Shown: piece after piece, positions 40,753 through 50,771 of the stretch
Layout of the letters: every line of letters begins with the position of its first letter
Position numbering within the stretch: position 1 is the first letter of the stretch
NCBI GenBank assembly: GCA_024760905.1
Contig: CM045735.1
Location: 10,630,749 to 10,694,748 of the forward strand
DNA from: Plotosus lineatus
Taxonomy: Eukaryota > Chordata > Actinopteri > Siluriformes > Plotosidae
Direction: 5' to 3'
DNA: 64,000 bases
Notes under the pieces: model-generated
Told to the model about the DNA's origin: nothing
The model's database searches: none
Seen by the model: the letters and a program-made list of their open reading frames with translations, nothing else
Translations under genes and position numbers: made by a program

Positions 40753-41183
40753 CCTGGATGAAATTGATGAAACTTTACAGTTGATTATGAAATTTATTTA
40801 TAAGCTGATTTCTCCAGCGTGAATCCTGATGAGGATGAAGTGGTTGAGAAAATGAATGAATGAAAGGTTTGTACAATAAAGCTTTTTTTTTTTGCTGCTA
40901 CACTGTATTAATCCCACAAGGGAAATTATTACCTCTGCATTGAACCCGACCAAGTGATCACACATCACACACTCATCACTCACACACACATTTGGGCACC
41001 TGGAGAGCACACTTCCAAAAAATGGGATTTCTCATGTTTAACTTAAACTACAGCCGAATATGAATACCCGACTGGTGCAGGACTCTGTCTTCGGCAGATT
41101 CTCCCATCACTCAGGAGAAAACTGGTTGAACTCACGACCCCTGGGAGCCCGGAGTGCTTCCGATCTGAGTAAATAAGCGGTAT
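40753..41183 (+). repeat. S1 array spacer
   Basis: From TTGATGAAACTTTACAGTTG through the poly-T (40883), antisense SINE tail and CACA tract to GGGAGCCCGGAGTGCTTCCG. Confidence 0.6.
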
Positions 41184-41337
41184 TTTCTTTTTACAGTTGT
41201 TTTGGGTGATGCAGTTTTTTTTATGGATGACACACGTTTGTAAAGTACACATTCATTATTTTTAAAAACCACGGGAGCCGCATCAGAAAGGTGATAGAGC
41301 CACATGTGGCTCCGGAGCCGCGGGTTGCCGACCACTG
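41184..41337 (-). mobile_element. hAT-like transposon terminal fragment
   Basis: Reverse-complemented, the end reads CAGTGGTCGGCAACCCGCGG then CTCCGGAGCCACATGTGGCT. I recall this as a terminus of hAT-type elements. It lies between S1 and a minisatellite, and a related piece is at 28750. No transposase is seen. Confidence 0.55.
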
Positions 41338-41490
41338 GTAAATGGCATGTGGTACATGGTACTATATGTATATGGTATATTGTACCTGGCAGTATAGTTA
41401 TATGGTACATGGTATACGGTACTATAGGTATATTGTACATGGTACTCTCGATATATGGTACATGGTACTATAGGTACGTGGTACATGGGA
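41338..41490 (+). repeat. GGTACATGG minisatellite 26
   Basis: About seven units, then GTTGTTGTTCTTGTTATGAA. Confidence 0.78.
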
Positions 41491-41541
41491 GTTGTTGTTG
41501 TTCTTGTTATGAAGAATCCTACCTGCTTAATTGGGTGTATT

Positions 41542-41614
41542 GGGGGATTAGCTCAAATGGTAGAGTGCTTGCTTAGCATGCGAGAGGTAGTGGGATCGAT
41601 ACCCACATCCTCCA
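41542..41614 (+). tRNA. tRNA-Ala (AGC), G5 class
   Basis: As 38913 but D-loop AAATGGTA; T-arm perfect. TTTT in the flank. Confidence 0.92.
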
Positions 41615-42314
41615 AGTGACATTTTCTCGAAACCGAACTCTTCCTCATCATAAAGCCCTTCTCGTGCAATTCCAACATCTCAGAAGCTCCATGTTTGCAG
41701 ATATTTGAGTGAATCATCACTGTGATCACTCCAGAAGCAGGACAAACATGGTCGGTGACTTCAGTGCAGATGTAAATTAATAAAAAAAAAGAAAGACTTC
41801 AGCCACACAGAATATTGAATTCTCTATATTCATCTATCAACTTGAGCAATGTGTTAATCAAATCTGCTTTCAATCTGCTATTAAACATTATCATATCCAG
41901 ATGAAACTTTACAGTTGATTGTGAAATTCATTTAAAATATGATCTCTCCAGAGTGAATCCTGATGAGGATGAAGTGGTTGAGAGAATGAGAGGTTTATAC
42001 AATAAACTTTTTTTTTTTCCTGCTGCACTGTATTCAACCCACAACGGAAATTATTCCCTCTGCATTTCACCTGATCAAGTGATCACACATCACACATTCA
42101 TTACTCACACTTACACACTCATCACTCACACCCACATCTGGGCACCTGGACAGCACACTTCCAAAAAATGGAATTTCTCATGTTTAACTGAAACTACAGC
42201 CAAATATGAGTACTCGACCGGTGCAGGACTCTGTCTTCGGCAGATTCTCCCATCATGCAGGTGAAAGCTGTTGAACTCACGACCCCTGGGAGCCCGGAGT
42301 GATTCTGATCTGAG
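41615..42314 (+). repeat. S2 start joined to S1
   Basis: S2 (dyad ATCACTGTGATCAC near 41717) runs to GCAATGTGTTAATC (41858), then S1 from AAATCTGCTTTCAATCTGC. The A5 tRNA is deleted. No gene is seen. Confidence 0.6.
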
Positions 42315-42418
42315 TGGTACGATAGGTATATGGTACACGGAACAAGAGACATATGGTACATGGTACTACATGGATATGGTATATTGTACATGATACTATT
42401 GGTATATGGTACATGAGA
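42315..42418 (+). repeat. GGTACATGG minisatellite 27
   Basis: About five units, then GTTGTTATGAAGAATCCG. Confidence 0.73.
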
Positions 42419-42460
42419 GTTGTTGTTATGAAGAATCCGACCTGCTTAAATGGGTTTAGT

Positions 42461-42533
42461 GGGGGATTCGCTCAAACGGTAGAGTGCTTGCTTGGCATGC
42501 GAGAGGTAGCGGGATCGATGCCCACATCCTCCA
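42461..42533 (+). tRNA. tRNA-Ala (GGC), G5 class, unusual anticodon
   Basis: Acceptor GGGGGAT/ATCCTCC with G3.U70, anticodon arm CTTGC-TTGGCAT-GCGAG. Anticodon GGC matches alanine codons, but eukaryotes normally use AGC (inosine) instead. D-arm starts CGCTC (A box TCGCTCAAACGG), and T-stem GCGGG/CCCAC has one C-A mismatch. It is either a rare isoacceptor or a decaying copy. Confidence 0.65.
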
Positions 42534-42840
42534 AGTGATACTTTCTCTAAATCCAAATGTTCCTCATCAGAAATCCTTAATTGCAACTCAGGAGCTCTCT
42601 GTTTCTCAAAGTTTGATTGAATCATCACTCTGGAAGAAGGTTGGTTTCTTCTGTGCAGATGTAAATTGATCAAAGAAAGAGTGAAGCCACACAGAATATA
42701 TAGTTCACGATGTTTGTCTATCAACTTGAGCAATGTGTTCATTGTTGGGGGAGAGCTTTTAGACTTTTTTACTATTTATTTTGAATTGTGGAACGTCATT
42801 TCTGAAATAATATTAATAATAGTGAAGCCACAACCTGCAA
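42534..42840 (+). repeat. S2 array spacer, diverged
   Basis: Short S2 with the dyad reduced to AATCATCACTC (42619), then AT-rich DNA. Confidence 0.55.
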
Positions 42841-42913
42841 GGGGAATTAGCTCAAATGGGAGAGTGCACACTTTGCATGTATGAGGTAGTGTGATTGATA
42901 CCTGCATTCTCAC
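42841..42913 (+). pseudogene. tRNA-Ala-like (A5 class), TGC, degenerate
   Basis: The 3' end reads CATTCTCAC, so the terminal pairs fail. Anticodon stem CACAC/GTATG has a mismatch. The T-arm GTGTG-ATTGATA-CCTGC is poor. Confidence 0.6.
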
Positions 42914-43420
42914 AGCCCTGGTTTCTTCTTAAATTTAATTTTTTTGCGACATGATTTCACAAGTTGTCGCGATTGCTCAGTCTCACCCTCTCGATAGCGC
43001 TCAGATACAGTACCATCTAACAGTCCATGTGCGCAGGCCCATCAACTCTGCTATCACGCTCCTATTAAACATTATCATATCCAGATGAAACTTCACCGTT
43101 GATTATGAAATTTATTGAAAAGTTGATCTCTCCAGAGTGAATCCTGATGAATGAATTCAGAAAATAAGTGAATGTTAGGTTTGTACAATAAACCTTTTTT
43201 TCCTTTTTTTTTTCCTGCTGCACTGTATTCAACCCACAACGGAAATTATTCCCTCTGCATTTCACCTGACCAAGTGAGCACACATCACACATTCATTACT
43301 TACACACTCATCACTCACACCCACATCTGGGCACCTGGACAGCACACTTCCAAAAAATGGAATTTCTGATATTTAACTTAAACTTTTACATTGGAAATCA
43401 CCATTTTGCTGTGCCACGAG
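42914..43420 (+). repeat. S1 array spacer
   Basis: CACCCTCTCGATAGCG (about 42985), then the usual order. From 43380 it matches the 14490 variant (TTGGAAATCACCATTTTGCT). Confidence 0.6.
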
Positions 43421-43629
43421 TCCCAATCGGGGGACAGGATGGCTGGCACCCATTTCAGTCAGCTCTGCGCAAGTGCTCAGTCCACCCTGGACAGCCCACC
43501 AGGCCATCACAGGGCAGAAACACACTGACGGCTATGCAGCTCCTCTTGTTGAAAGTCAGCAATGTTTCTTTTCCAGCCTCGCGCCAGAGACGGTAAGAGT
43601 CACGGCCAGCCTTTGGTAACCCATCGATC
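43421..43629 (-). mobile_element. tRNA-derived SINE fragment
   Basis: Antisense body from CACCCATTTCAGTCAGCTCT to CTTTGGTAACCCATCG. No tRNA head. Confidence 0.65.
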
Positions 43630-43665
43630 GATATATGGTACTTCAGGTATATGGTACATGGTACA
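43630..43665 (+). repeat. GGTACATGG minisatellite 28
   Basis: Two units, then GTTGTTGTCCTTATGAAAAA. Confidence 0.6.
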
Positions 43666-43713
43666 TTGTTGTTGTCCTTATGAAAAATCCTACCTGCCAC
43701 TCATGCATGTAGT

Positions 43714-43786
43714 GGGGGATTAGCTCAAATGGTAGAGTGCTTGCTTTGCATGCGAGCGGTTGTGGGATCGATGCCCGCATCCTCCA
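43714..43786 (+). tRNA. tRNA-Ala (TGC), G5 class
   Basis: All stems close; the variable loop is CGGTT. TTTT in the flank. Confidence 0.9.
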
Positions 43787-43963
43787 AGTGACATTTTCTC
43801 AAAACCGAACTGTTCCTCATCAGAAAACCCTTCCAGTGTCATAACAACATCTCAGAAGCTCGACATGAAATTCGAGCGAATCATCACTGTGATCACGACA
43901 TAAGCAGGAGGAAGATGTTTGGTCACTTCAGTGCAGATGTTACATACTGTAGAGTGATTAAAA

Positions 43964-45243
43964 AAGTATTCACCACAGCTATTTCCATCCTTTTTGCAAA
44001 ATCTATCAACATCAGTCCTTGTGTGTTCCTGTCCTGGATACCAAACCAGGACTGATGTTGATATATTTTGCAAAAAGGATGGAAATGGCTGTGATGAATA
44101 CTTTTTTCCAGAAGAGACAGGAGCACAGGGTGTCTTACAAAAGCAGAAATAGGAGCACACAGGTCGATTACATCTTGTGTAGGCGATGTAATTTGAAGTG
44201 ACTGCAAAGTAGTAGCGGGTGAGAATGTTGCCAAACAGCATAGGATGGTGGTGTGCAGGATGACACTTATGTTGAGTAAGGTGAAGAAGGCAAAGGCAGA
44301 GCAGAAGACAACGTGGTGGAAGCTGAAAAAGAAAGTGGGTTGTGTTGTCTTCAAGCAGGAGTTGAAACAGGCTTTGGGTGGTCAGGAAGTGCTTCCAGAT
44401 GACTGGACATCTACAGTTAATGTGATCAGGGAGACAGGTAGGAGAGTACTTGGTGTGTCCTCTGGAAGGAAAGTAGATAAGGAGACTTGGTGGTGGAATG
44501 AGGAAGTGCAGAATTGTGTACAAAGGAAGAGGTTAGCTAAGAAGAAGTGGGACAGCAAGAGGACCAAAGAGTAAACAGGAGTACAGGGAGACACAGCGTA
44601 AGGTAAAGGTAGCGATGTCAAAGGCCAAACAGAGGGCTTATAATGATTTATTCAGGTTGGCACAGCAGAGAAATAGAGATGTAAAGGACGTGCAGCATGT
44701 TTAAGTGATAAAGGACAGAGTGGGAAATGTATTGACTGATGACAGAAGTTTGCTGGGAAGATGGAAAGAGTACTTTGAAGAGCTGAAGAATGAGGAAAAT
44801 GAGAGAGAGAAAAAAGAGTAGAAGAGGTGACTGTTGAGGACCAGAAAGTAGCAAAGATTAGTCAGGGTGAAGTAAGGACGGCATTGAAGAGGATGAAGAG
44901 TGGAAAGGCAGTTGGTCCTGATGACATATCTGTTGAGGTATGGAAGTGTCTCGGTGAGATAGCAATCGAATTTCTGACGAGGACATTCAACAAGCTCTGA
45001 GAGTGTGAGCAGATGCCAGAGGAATGGAGGAGAAGTGTGATGGTGCCCATTTTTAAGAAGGGAGACGTGCAGAGTTCTGGCAACTACAGAGGGGTAAAGT
45101 TGATTAGCCATACGATGAAGTTATGGGAAAGAATATAGGAAGCTAGACGAAGGCTGAAGGTTGCCATTTGTCAACAACAGTTTGTAGTGTCTGCTTTGAG
45201 AGAAAACACTGAGAAAAGTCTGGAGTGGCAGAGAAGTATGTTA
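43964..45243 (+). mobile_element. RTE-type retrotransposon with 5' inversion, inactivated
   Basis: 43968-44048 is antisense endonuclease sequence. From about 44047 the same region is repeated in sense (TATTTTGCAAAAAGGATGGA), giving a head-to-head hairpin, and continues as endonuclease end (STQVDYILCRR), linker (44245-44574), then RT fingers in broken frames (GPDDISVEVWK near 44915-44945, NYRGVKLISHTMKLWE near 45083). The palm and the 3' end are missing. It stops at GAGAAGTATGTTAG before the DKIKDW unit. Confidence 0.78.
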
Positions 45244-45560
45244 GACAAAATAAAAGACTGGGTGTGGTTCAGTCTCCACTCTGAGAATGGGTGGGTCAGG
45301 GCAGCATTAAGCATTCATATTGTGTAAAAGAATGTTGAGCAGGCTCCTTCTTAAAATAGGTCTTCATATACTTTTCTGTGTTGCTGTCGTTTTTGTAAAT
45401 TCAAACTATTACAAAACAGCATTAATATAACGAATAAAGAAAAAGAAGATCCCACGAAGGAAGTGGTGAGGTAGGCTACCAAACTCGTTAACACATCTGG
45501 CTGCACCCCATACCTCGCTTCGTGGGACAGCTGTTTTTTTCTTTATAAAAATACAAAAAT
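45244..45560 (+). repeat. DKIKDWVWFSLHSENGW unit, copy 5
   Basis: ACAAAATAAAAGACTGGGTG starts the conserved frame, followed by NGWVRAALSIHIV-stop. 45451-45530 forms a loose hairpin (CCCACGAAG / CTTCGTGGG). Confidence 0.5.
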
Positions 45561-45570
45561 AAATCTCACA

Positions 45571-45804
45571 CATTCATTCATTTTCTGAACCGTTTAATTC
45601 TAATTAGGGTCCCAGGGAGGCTGGTGCCCATTCCAGCAGACTCTGGGCAAAGGTCGAGTCCACCCTCGACAGCTCGCCAGGCCATCACAGGGCAGGAAGA
45701 TGCTGACAGCTGTGTAGCTCCTCTTGTTGAAAGTCAGCAATGTTTCTTTTCCAGCCTTGCACCATGGACAGTGAGAGACACGACCAACCTTTGATAACCC
45801 ATAG
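45571..45804 (-). mobile_element. tRNA-derived SINE, 5'-truncated
   Basis: Antisense copy from CATTCATTCATTTTCTGAAC to GATAACCCATAG. Confidence 0.75.
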
Positions 45805-45828
45805 ATAGACATATGGTCCATGTCATCA

Positions 45829-46172
45829 GTTCATTTTCTGTAACCGCTTCATCCTAATTAGGGTCATGGGGAGGCTGGTGCCCATCCCAGCCAACTCAGG
45901 GCAAGAGCAGAGTACACCCTGGACAGCTCACCGGTACATCGCAGGGCAGAAACACGCTGATGGCTTTGCAGCCTTCTCTTGCTAAAAGTCAGCAATGGTT
46001 CTTATTCATGCCTCACACCATAGACAGTGAGAGACATGGCCAGCCTTTGATAACCCAGTTAGCTGCACTGGGGGGGGGGGGACAGAAACAACCTTGTGGA
46101 GAGTGGAACTCGAACCCCGAACCTTTGAATCAGCGATCCAGCGCTTTATACCACTAGACCACCACTGCCCCA
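45829..46172 (-). mobile_element. tRNA-derived SINE, full length
   Basis: Read on the minus strand, the head is tRNA-like (CAGTGGTGGTCTAGTGGTAT then GGGTTCGAGTTCC), then CAGTGCAGCTAACTGGGTTA, the body and the AATTAGGATGAAGCGGTTAC tail. A C-rich run lies near 46073. The head has Pol III A/B-box-like words. Confidence 0.82.
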
Positions 46173-46289
46173 TACGGTCCATGGTATTATAGATATATGG
46201 TACATGGTACTATAAGCATATGGTACATGGTTCTCTGGATATATGGTATGTTGTTCATGGTACGGTTGCTCACGGTACACGGTACATGA
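46173..46289 (+). repeat. GGTACATGG minisatellite 29
   Basis: About five units, then GTTGTTGTTATTGTTATGAA. Confidence 0.75.
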
Positions 46290-46340
46290 TTGTTGTTGTT
46301 ATTGTTATGAAGAATTCTACCTGCTTATCCTTAGTGTAGT

Positions 46341-46413
46341 GGGGGATTAGCTCAAATGGTTGAGTGCTCGTTTCGCATGCGAGCGGTAGCAGGATCGATA
46401 CCCGCATCCTCCA
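46341..46413 (+). tRNA. tRNA-Ala (CGC), G5 class
   Basis: Anticodon arm CTCGT-TTCGCAT-GCGAG with U33 kept. T-arm GCAGG-ATCGATA-CCCGC has one A-C mismatch. D-arm GCTC/GAGT. Confidence 0.8.
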
Positions 46414-46990
46414 AGTGACCTTCTCTCTTATCCTTATTGTTCCTCATAAAAGCCTTTCTTGTGTCATTTTCACATCTCCGAAGCCCTGTATGTTTGTAGA
46501 AATTTTGTGCGAATCATCACTGTGATCACTACATCAGCAGTCGGAATATGGTTGGTCACTTCAGTGTGATGTAAATTAATCAAAAAAAGACTTAAACCCC
46601 TCAAAATATATAATTTTCTATATTCGTCTGTCAACTTGAGTAATGTGCTGTTTGTTTGTAGATAATTTTATTTTTTGTTCATTTTGAATTGTGGAATGTA
46701 ATTTTTTAAATTATAAAAATAATAATAATAAAGCATAGTTCTACAAGGGGAATTAATCCCACAAGGGAAATTATTTCCTCTGCATTTGACCCTACCAAGT
46801 GAGCACACATCACACACTCATCACTCACACTCACACACACATCTGGGCACCTGGAGAACAGCTGGCATCAGGTGTCTTGCTCAATGGCACTTTAGCCTCA
46901 GGCTATGCCTGCCCCCCAAGCAACCCCACCCATTTTGAGGAGACTTCATTTCTTAGTTTTGTTTTTTCCAATTTATTTTTTTATTTTTTT
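46414..46990 (+). repeat. S2 spacer, then S1 tail with extended SINE tail
   Basis: S2 (dyad near 46516) and AT-rich DNA run to GGGGAATTA (46747), which joins directly to AATCCCACAAGGGAAATT. It then has CAGGTGTCTTGCTCAATGGC and AAGCAACCCCACCCATTTTG, the longer antisense SINE tail also present at 48100-48185. Confidence 0.6.
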
Positions 46991-47175
46991 GGTATATTGC
47001 ACATTGTACATAGATATATGGTATGTGGTTCATGGTACTATAGGGACATGGTGCGTGGTACTATAGGTATGTGGTACATGGTACGACAGATACATGGTAT
47101 ATGGTACATGGTACGATAGTTATATAGTACATGGTCCAATATGTAGATGGTAGCATTGGCATGTGGTACATGGGA
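46991..47175 (+). repeat. GGTACATGG minisatellite 30
   Basis: About eight units, then GTTGTTGTTATGAAGAATTC. Confidence 0.78.
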
Positions 47176-47220
47176 GTTGTTGTTGTTATGAAGAATTCCA
47201 CCTGCTCCTTTGGGTGTAGT

Positions 47221-47293
47221 GGGGGATTAGCTCAAATGGTAGAGTGCTTGTTTAGCATGCGAGAGGTAGTGGGATCGAGGCCTGCATCCTCCA
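47221..47293 (+). tRNA. tRNA-Ala (AGC), G5 class
   Basis: Anticodon arm CTTGT-TTAGCAT-GCGAG; T-loop ATCGAGG and T-stem GTGGG/CCTGC close with wobbles. TTTT in the flank. Confidence 0.85.
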
Positions 47294-47636
47294 TGTGACA
47301 TTTTCTCAAAACCGAATTCTTCCTCATCAGAAAACCCATCGAGTGCAATAACATCTCACAAGCTCCATGTTTGTGAATCATCACTTTTATCACTCCATGA
47401 GCAGGAGGAAGATGGTTGGTGACTTCAATGCAGATGATAATTAAGATAAAAGAAAGGAAAGAAAAAAGAGTGAAGCCGCACAGAAAATATAATTCTCGAT
47501 ATTCGTCTATTAACTTGAGCAATGTGTGAATTGTTTATTACAGAAATTTTAGACTTGTTTATTCATTTTGAATTATGGCCTGTCATTTCTGAAATAATAA
47601 TAATAATATTAATAATAGTGAATCTACAACCTACAA
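47294..47636 (+). repeat. S2 array spacer, short
   Basis: The dyad is mutated (ATCACTTTTATCAC). AT-rich DNA follows. Confidence 0.55.
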
Positions 47637-47709
47637 GGGGAATTAGCTCAAATGGGCGAGCGCAAGCTTAGCATGCGTGAGGTAGTGGGATCGATGCCCG
47701 CATTCTCCA
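47637..47709 (+). tRNA. tRNA-Ala (AGC), A5 class
   Basis: Acceptor GGGGAAT/ATTCTCC, D-stem GCTC/GAGC, anticodon arm CAAGC-TTAGCAT-GCGTG with one A-G mismatch, T-stem GTGGG/CCCGC. Confidence 0.8.
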
Positions 47710-48256
47710 AGCACTTGATTCTTTTTAAATTTCAAACATGTTTTCACAAATTGTCGTGCATGGCTCAGTGTCGCCCTCTAGTTGGCGATTGGATGCCATA
47801 TAACAGTCCATGTGCGCAGGCCCATCAAATCTGCTTTAAATCTCCCATTAAACATTATTATATCTAGATTTATGAAACTTTCCAGTTGATTATGAAATTT
47901 GTTTAAAAGATGATCCCTACAGAGTGAATCCTGATGAGGATTACGAGAAAATGAATGAATGAAAGGTTTGTACAATAAACCTTTTTTTTTTTTTGCTGCT
48001 CCACTGTATTAATCCCACAAGGGAAATTATTGCCTCTGCATTTGACCCTACCAAGTGAGCACACATCACACACTCATCACTCACACCCACATTTGGACAC
48101 CTGGAGAACAGCTGGCGTCAGGTGCCTTGCTCAATGGCACTTTCGCCTCAGGCTATGCCTGCCCCCCAACCCCACCCATTTTGAGGAGACTTCATTTGTT
48201 AGTTTTGTTTTTTCCAATTTATTATTTTTTTTTTTTTTGTGGTCTTCCTGAGGGTG
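47710..48256 (+). repeat. S1 array spacer with extended SINE tail
   Basis: CGCCCTCTAGTTGGCG near 47773-47788, the antisense SINE tail, then the longer piece to a poly-T at 48226-48238. Confidence 0.6.
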
Positions 48257-48271
48257 TGGTTCTTTTCCATC

Positions 48272-49000
48272 TTCTTCTTCTTCTTCTTTTACTTTCGGCT
48301 GCTCCCTTCAGGGGTCGCCACAGCAAATCATCCGCCTCCACCTCACCCTGTCCTCCGCATCTTCTTTTCTGACTCCAACGACCTTCATGTCTTCCTTCAC
48401 CACATCCATAAATCTCTTCTTTGGTCTTCCTCGAGGCCTTCTGCCTGGTAGTTCCAACCTCAGCATCCTACTGCCAATATACTCACTATCCCTCCTCTGT
48501 ACATGTCCAAACCATCTCAATCTAGCCTCTCTGACTTTGTCTCCAAAACATCTTACGTGGGCTGTCCCTCTGATATACTCATTCCTGATCCTATCCATCC
48601 TCGTTACTCCCAGAGAGAACCTCAACATTTTCATCTCCGCTACCTCCAGCTCTGCCTCCTGCCTTTTCCTCAGCGCCACTGTTTCTAAACCATACAACAT
48701 CACTGGCCTCAACACCGTCTTGTACACTTTTCCCTTCATTCTTGCTGACACTCTCCTATCGCACATCACACCGGACACTTTTCTCCAACCATTCCAGCCT
48801 GCCTGCACGCGCTTCTTCACCTCTTTTCCACACTCTCCATTGCTCTGGATTGTTGAGCCGAAGTACTTAAAATCCTCCACCTTCGTTATCTCTGCTCCCT
48901 GTAACCTCACCGTTCCTCCTGGGTCCTTCTCATTCACACACATGTATTCTGATTTTCTGAGGCGAACCTTCATTCCTCTCCTTTCCAGGGCATACCTCCA
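48272..49000 (-). mobile_element. Young 5'-truncated RTE insertion with 15-bp target duplication
   Basis: Flanked by perfect repeats TGGTTCTTTTCCATC at 48257-48271 and 49001-49015. On the minus strand the frame (49120 to 48308) enters at RYALERRGMK and is open to CGDP-stop through GSTIQSNGECGKEVKK, QAGWNGWRKVSGVM, MLYGLETVAL and RGRPKKRFMD, then a (GAA)n tail. The catalytic FADD box is not included. The open frame and perfect flanks suggest recent insertion. Confidence 0.9.
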
Positions 49001-49204
49001 TGGTTCTTTTCCATCTCTGATGCCTCTTTCTCCAGTGAAACAGTAAAAATGGATGTGGGATATTGTTTCCAGCCTTTTGTGTGAACTTTTCTGACTTTTC
49101 TTGCTGGTGGATATTGCCAAAGGTGAAGCAGAAAATGAGAAATACAGTTTTTTATTTCGGTTTCATAATTGAGTTTCTGCCATAAATAATTACAATTAGT
49201 TATT

Positions 49205-49430
49205 TGATTACAGTCATAGTCTAATGATTAACAGAGCGACTTGGGGACTGAACGGTCACTGGTTTGAGTCCTGAACCAGCCATTTCCCTTCTCCATATTC
49301 ATGGCTGAAGAAGCCCCAATGTGTGTGTTGCCCACTGCTCCGTGTGTGTGTGTGTGCACACACTCACTTTGCATGGGTTAAATGCAGAGGCAATGATTTC
49401 AGTTGAGGGATTAATACAGTATCTCAAAAG
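49205..49430 (+). mobile_element. tRNA-derived SINE, sense copy with CA/GT tract
   Basis: tRNA-like start (ACAGAGCGACTTGGGGACTG, GGTTTGAGTCCTGAACC), then CCACTGCTCCGTGTGTGTGT, then TTAAATGCAGAGGCAATGAT and GGGATTAATACAGTATCTC. This is the sense version of the tail in every S1 spacer and identifies that part of S1 as SINE-derived. Confidence 0.7.
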
Positions 49431-49599
49431 AAAAATTATTGTCGTCACTAACACATTCCATTACATAACCCTGATCTGTAATATGGACAAGTTTGCACAG
49501 TTTGAAATCTCACCACATTCCAGCTCTGGATCCTCAAGAGTTTCAGCTCTGGGTTGCTAATCCGAAACTTGGGATTCAAGATGCCACTATTGGACTCTT

Positions 49600-49800
49600 G
49601 GGAAAGGCTCAGTTTTTCAATTCACATAAAAGTATTTGGGCTTTTTACACCCAAGCTACCATAGTGGCTCATCAGGCCGGGGCTTATCCTCGGTTTCCAT
49701 AGCGGGAAGCGACTAGGAGTACTGTACAACTCCTGGATGGGACGCTAGTCCATCACACCTTACCTTCCCAGTATATTTTTACTGGTCCACGTGCTGGGTG
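49600..49800 (+). mobile_element. SINE-like fragment
   Basis: GGCTCATCAGGCCGGGGCTT through CTGGATGGGACGCTAGTCCA and CCCAGTATATTTTTACTGGT. I recall similar pieces in fish genomes. The last word recurs inverted at 57840. 49800-50170 holds only a short S1 scrap (CTTCCAAAAAATGGGATTTC at 49942). Confidence 0.5.
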
Positions 49801-50177
49801 AACAGAGGCACACTTGTGGTTGAGACCTTTCTCAGGGGTCGTAGCACAGTGGGGGTCTAACTTCATCTCTAAACTATAACATGCTGAGAGTGCAAACCTC
49901 CACCAAGCCATAAATCCAACTGAGTCTGATGTATTATCATACTTCCAAAAAATGGGATTTCTCATGTTTAACTTAAACTGCAGCTGAATATGCAACTTAA
50001 TCAGATTGAAAATTTTGCATGAAACTTGGTCTGACACAAAAGTTTCTGATCCTAAATACACATAGCAAACTTTGGTCAAATCAGATTTGCTTTGTCAGAG
50101 ACATATTTTTTCTTAAATCTTAAACATTATTGAAAAAGGTGTCCATATCAAAATATAGCATATCTTTGGGTGAAGGT

Positions 50178-50508
50178 GCAATGGTGGCCTGGTGGTAAGG
50201 GTCCTGAATCACTGATCCTAAGGTTGGGGGTTCAAGCCCCACCCTCAATGGGTTGTCACTGCCCCCCCTCCCCCAGTGCATAAAGCTGGGTTATCAAAGG
50301 TTGGCCATGTCTCTCACTGCCTATGGTGAGAGGCTGTAAAAGAACCATTGCTGAATTTCGGCAAGAGTAGGCTGCATGGCCGTCATCGTGTTTCTGCCCT
50401 GCGATGGCCTGGCGAACAGTCCAGGATGTACTCTTCCCTTGCCCAGAGTTGGCTGGAATGGGCCTCTCCACGACCCCAATTAGGATTAAGTGGTTACAGA
50501 AAATTAAT
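50178..50508 (+). mobile_element. tRNA-derived SINE, full length, sense copy
   Basis: tRNA-like head (GGTGGCCTGGTGGTAAGGGT, GGGGGTTCAAGCCCC), C-rich linker, GGGTTATCAAAGGTTGGCCA, body with CTGCCCTGCGATGGCCTGGC and tail AATTAGGATTAAGTGGTTAC. Confidence 0.82.
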
Positions 50509-50640
50509 TTTTGGGTGATCACCTCCCCATCATAAAGATTTCAGGTTGTTCTGTCAGAAACTGTGTACAGGAAGTTGCTAACCAAGTTGCATAGTCAAAT
50601 GAACCCATGCAGACAAAAGCATAAGCCCCTTGGTGGGTGT

Positions 50641-50661
50641 AATAATAATAATAATAATAAG
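50641..50661 (+). repeat. (AAT)n microsatellite
   Basis: Seven AAT triplets. Confidence 0.85.
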
Positions 50662-50771
50662 TTAATGAATAAGGAACTAAAGAAGAGCATAATGGTGAGC
50701 ACATCTGCCTTACAGCTCGAAGGTGCTGGACCTAAGTCCTGTGCTTGAGCATGTTCTTTTCTTGTGTTTGC

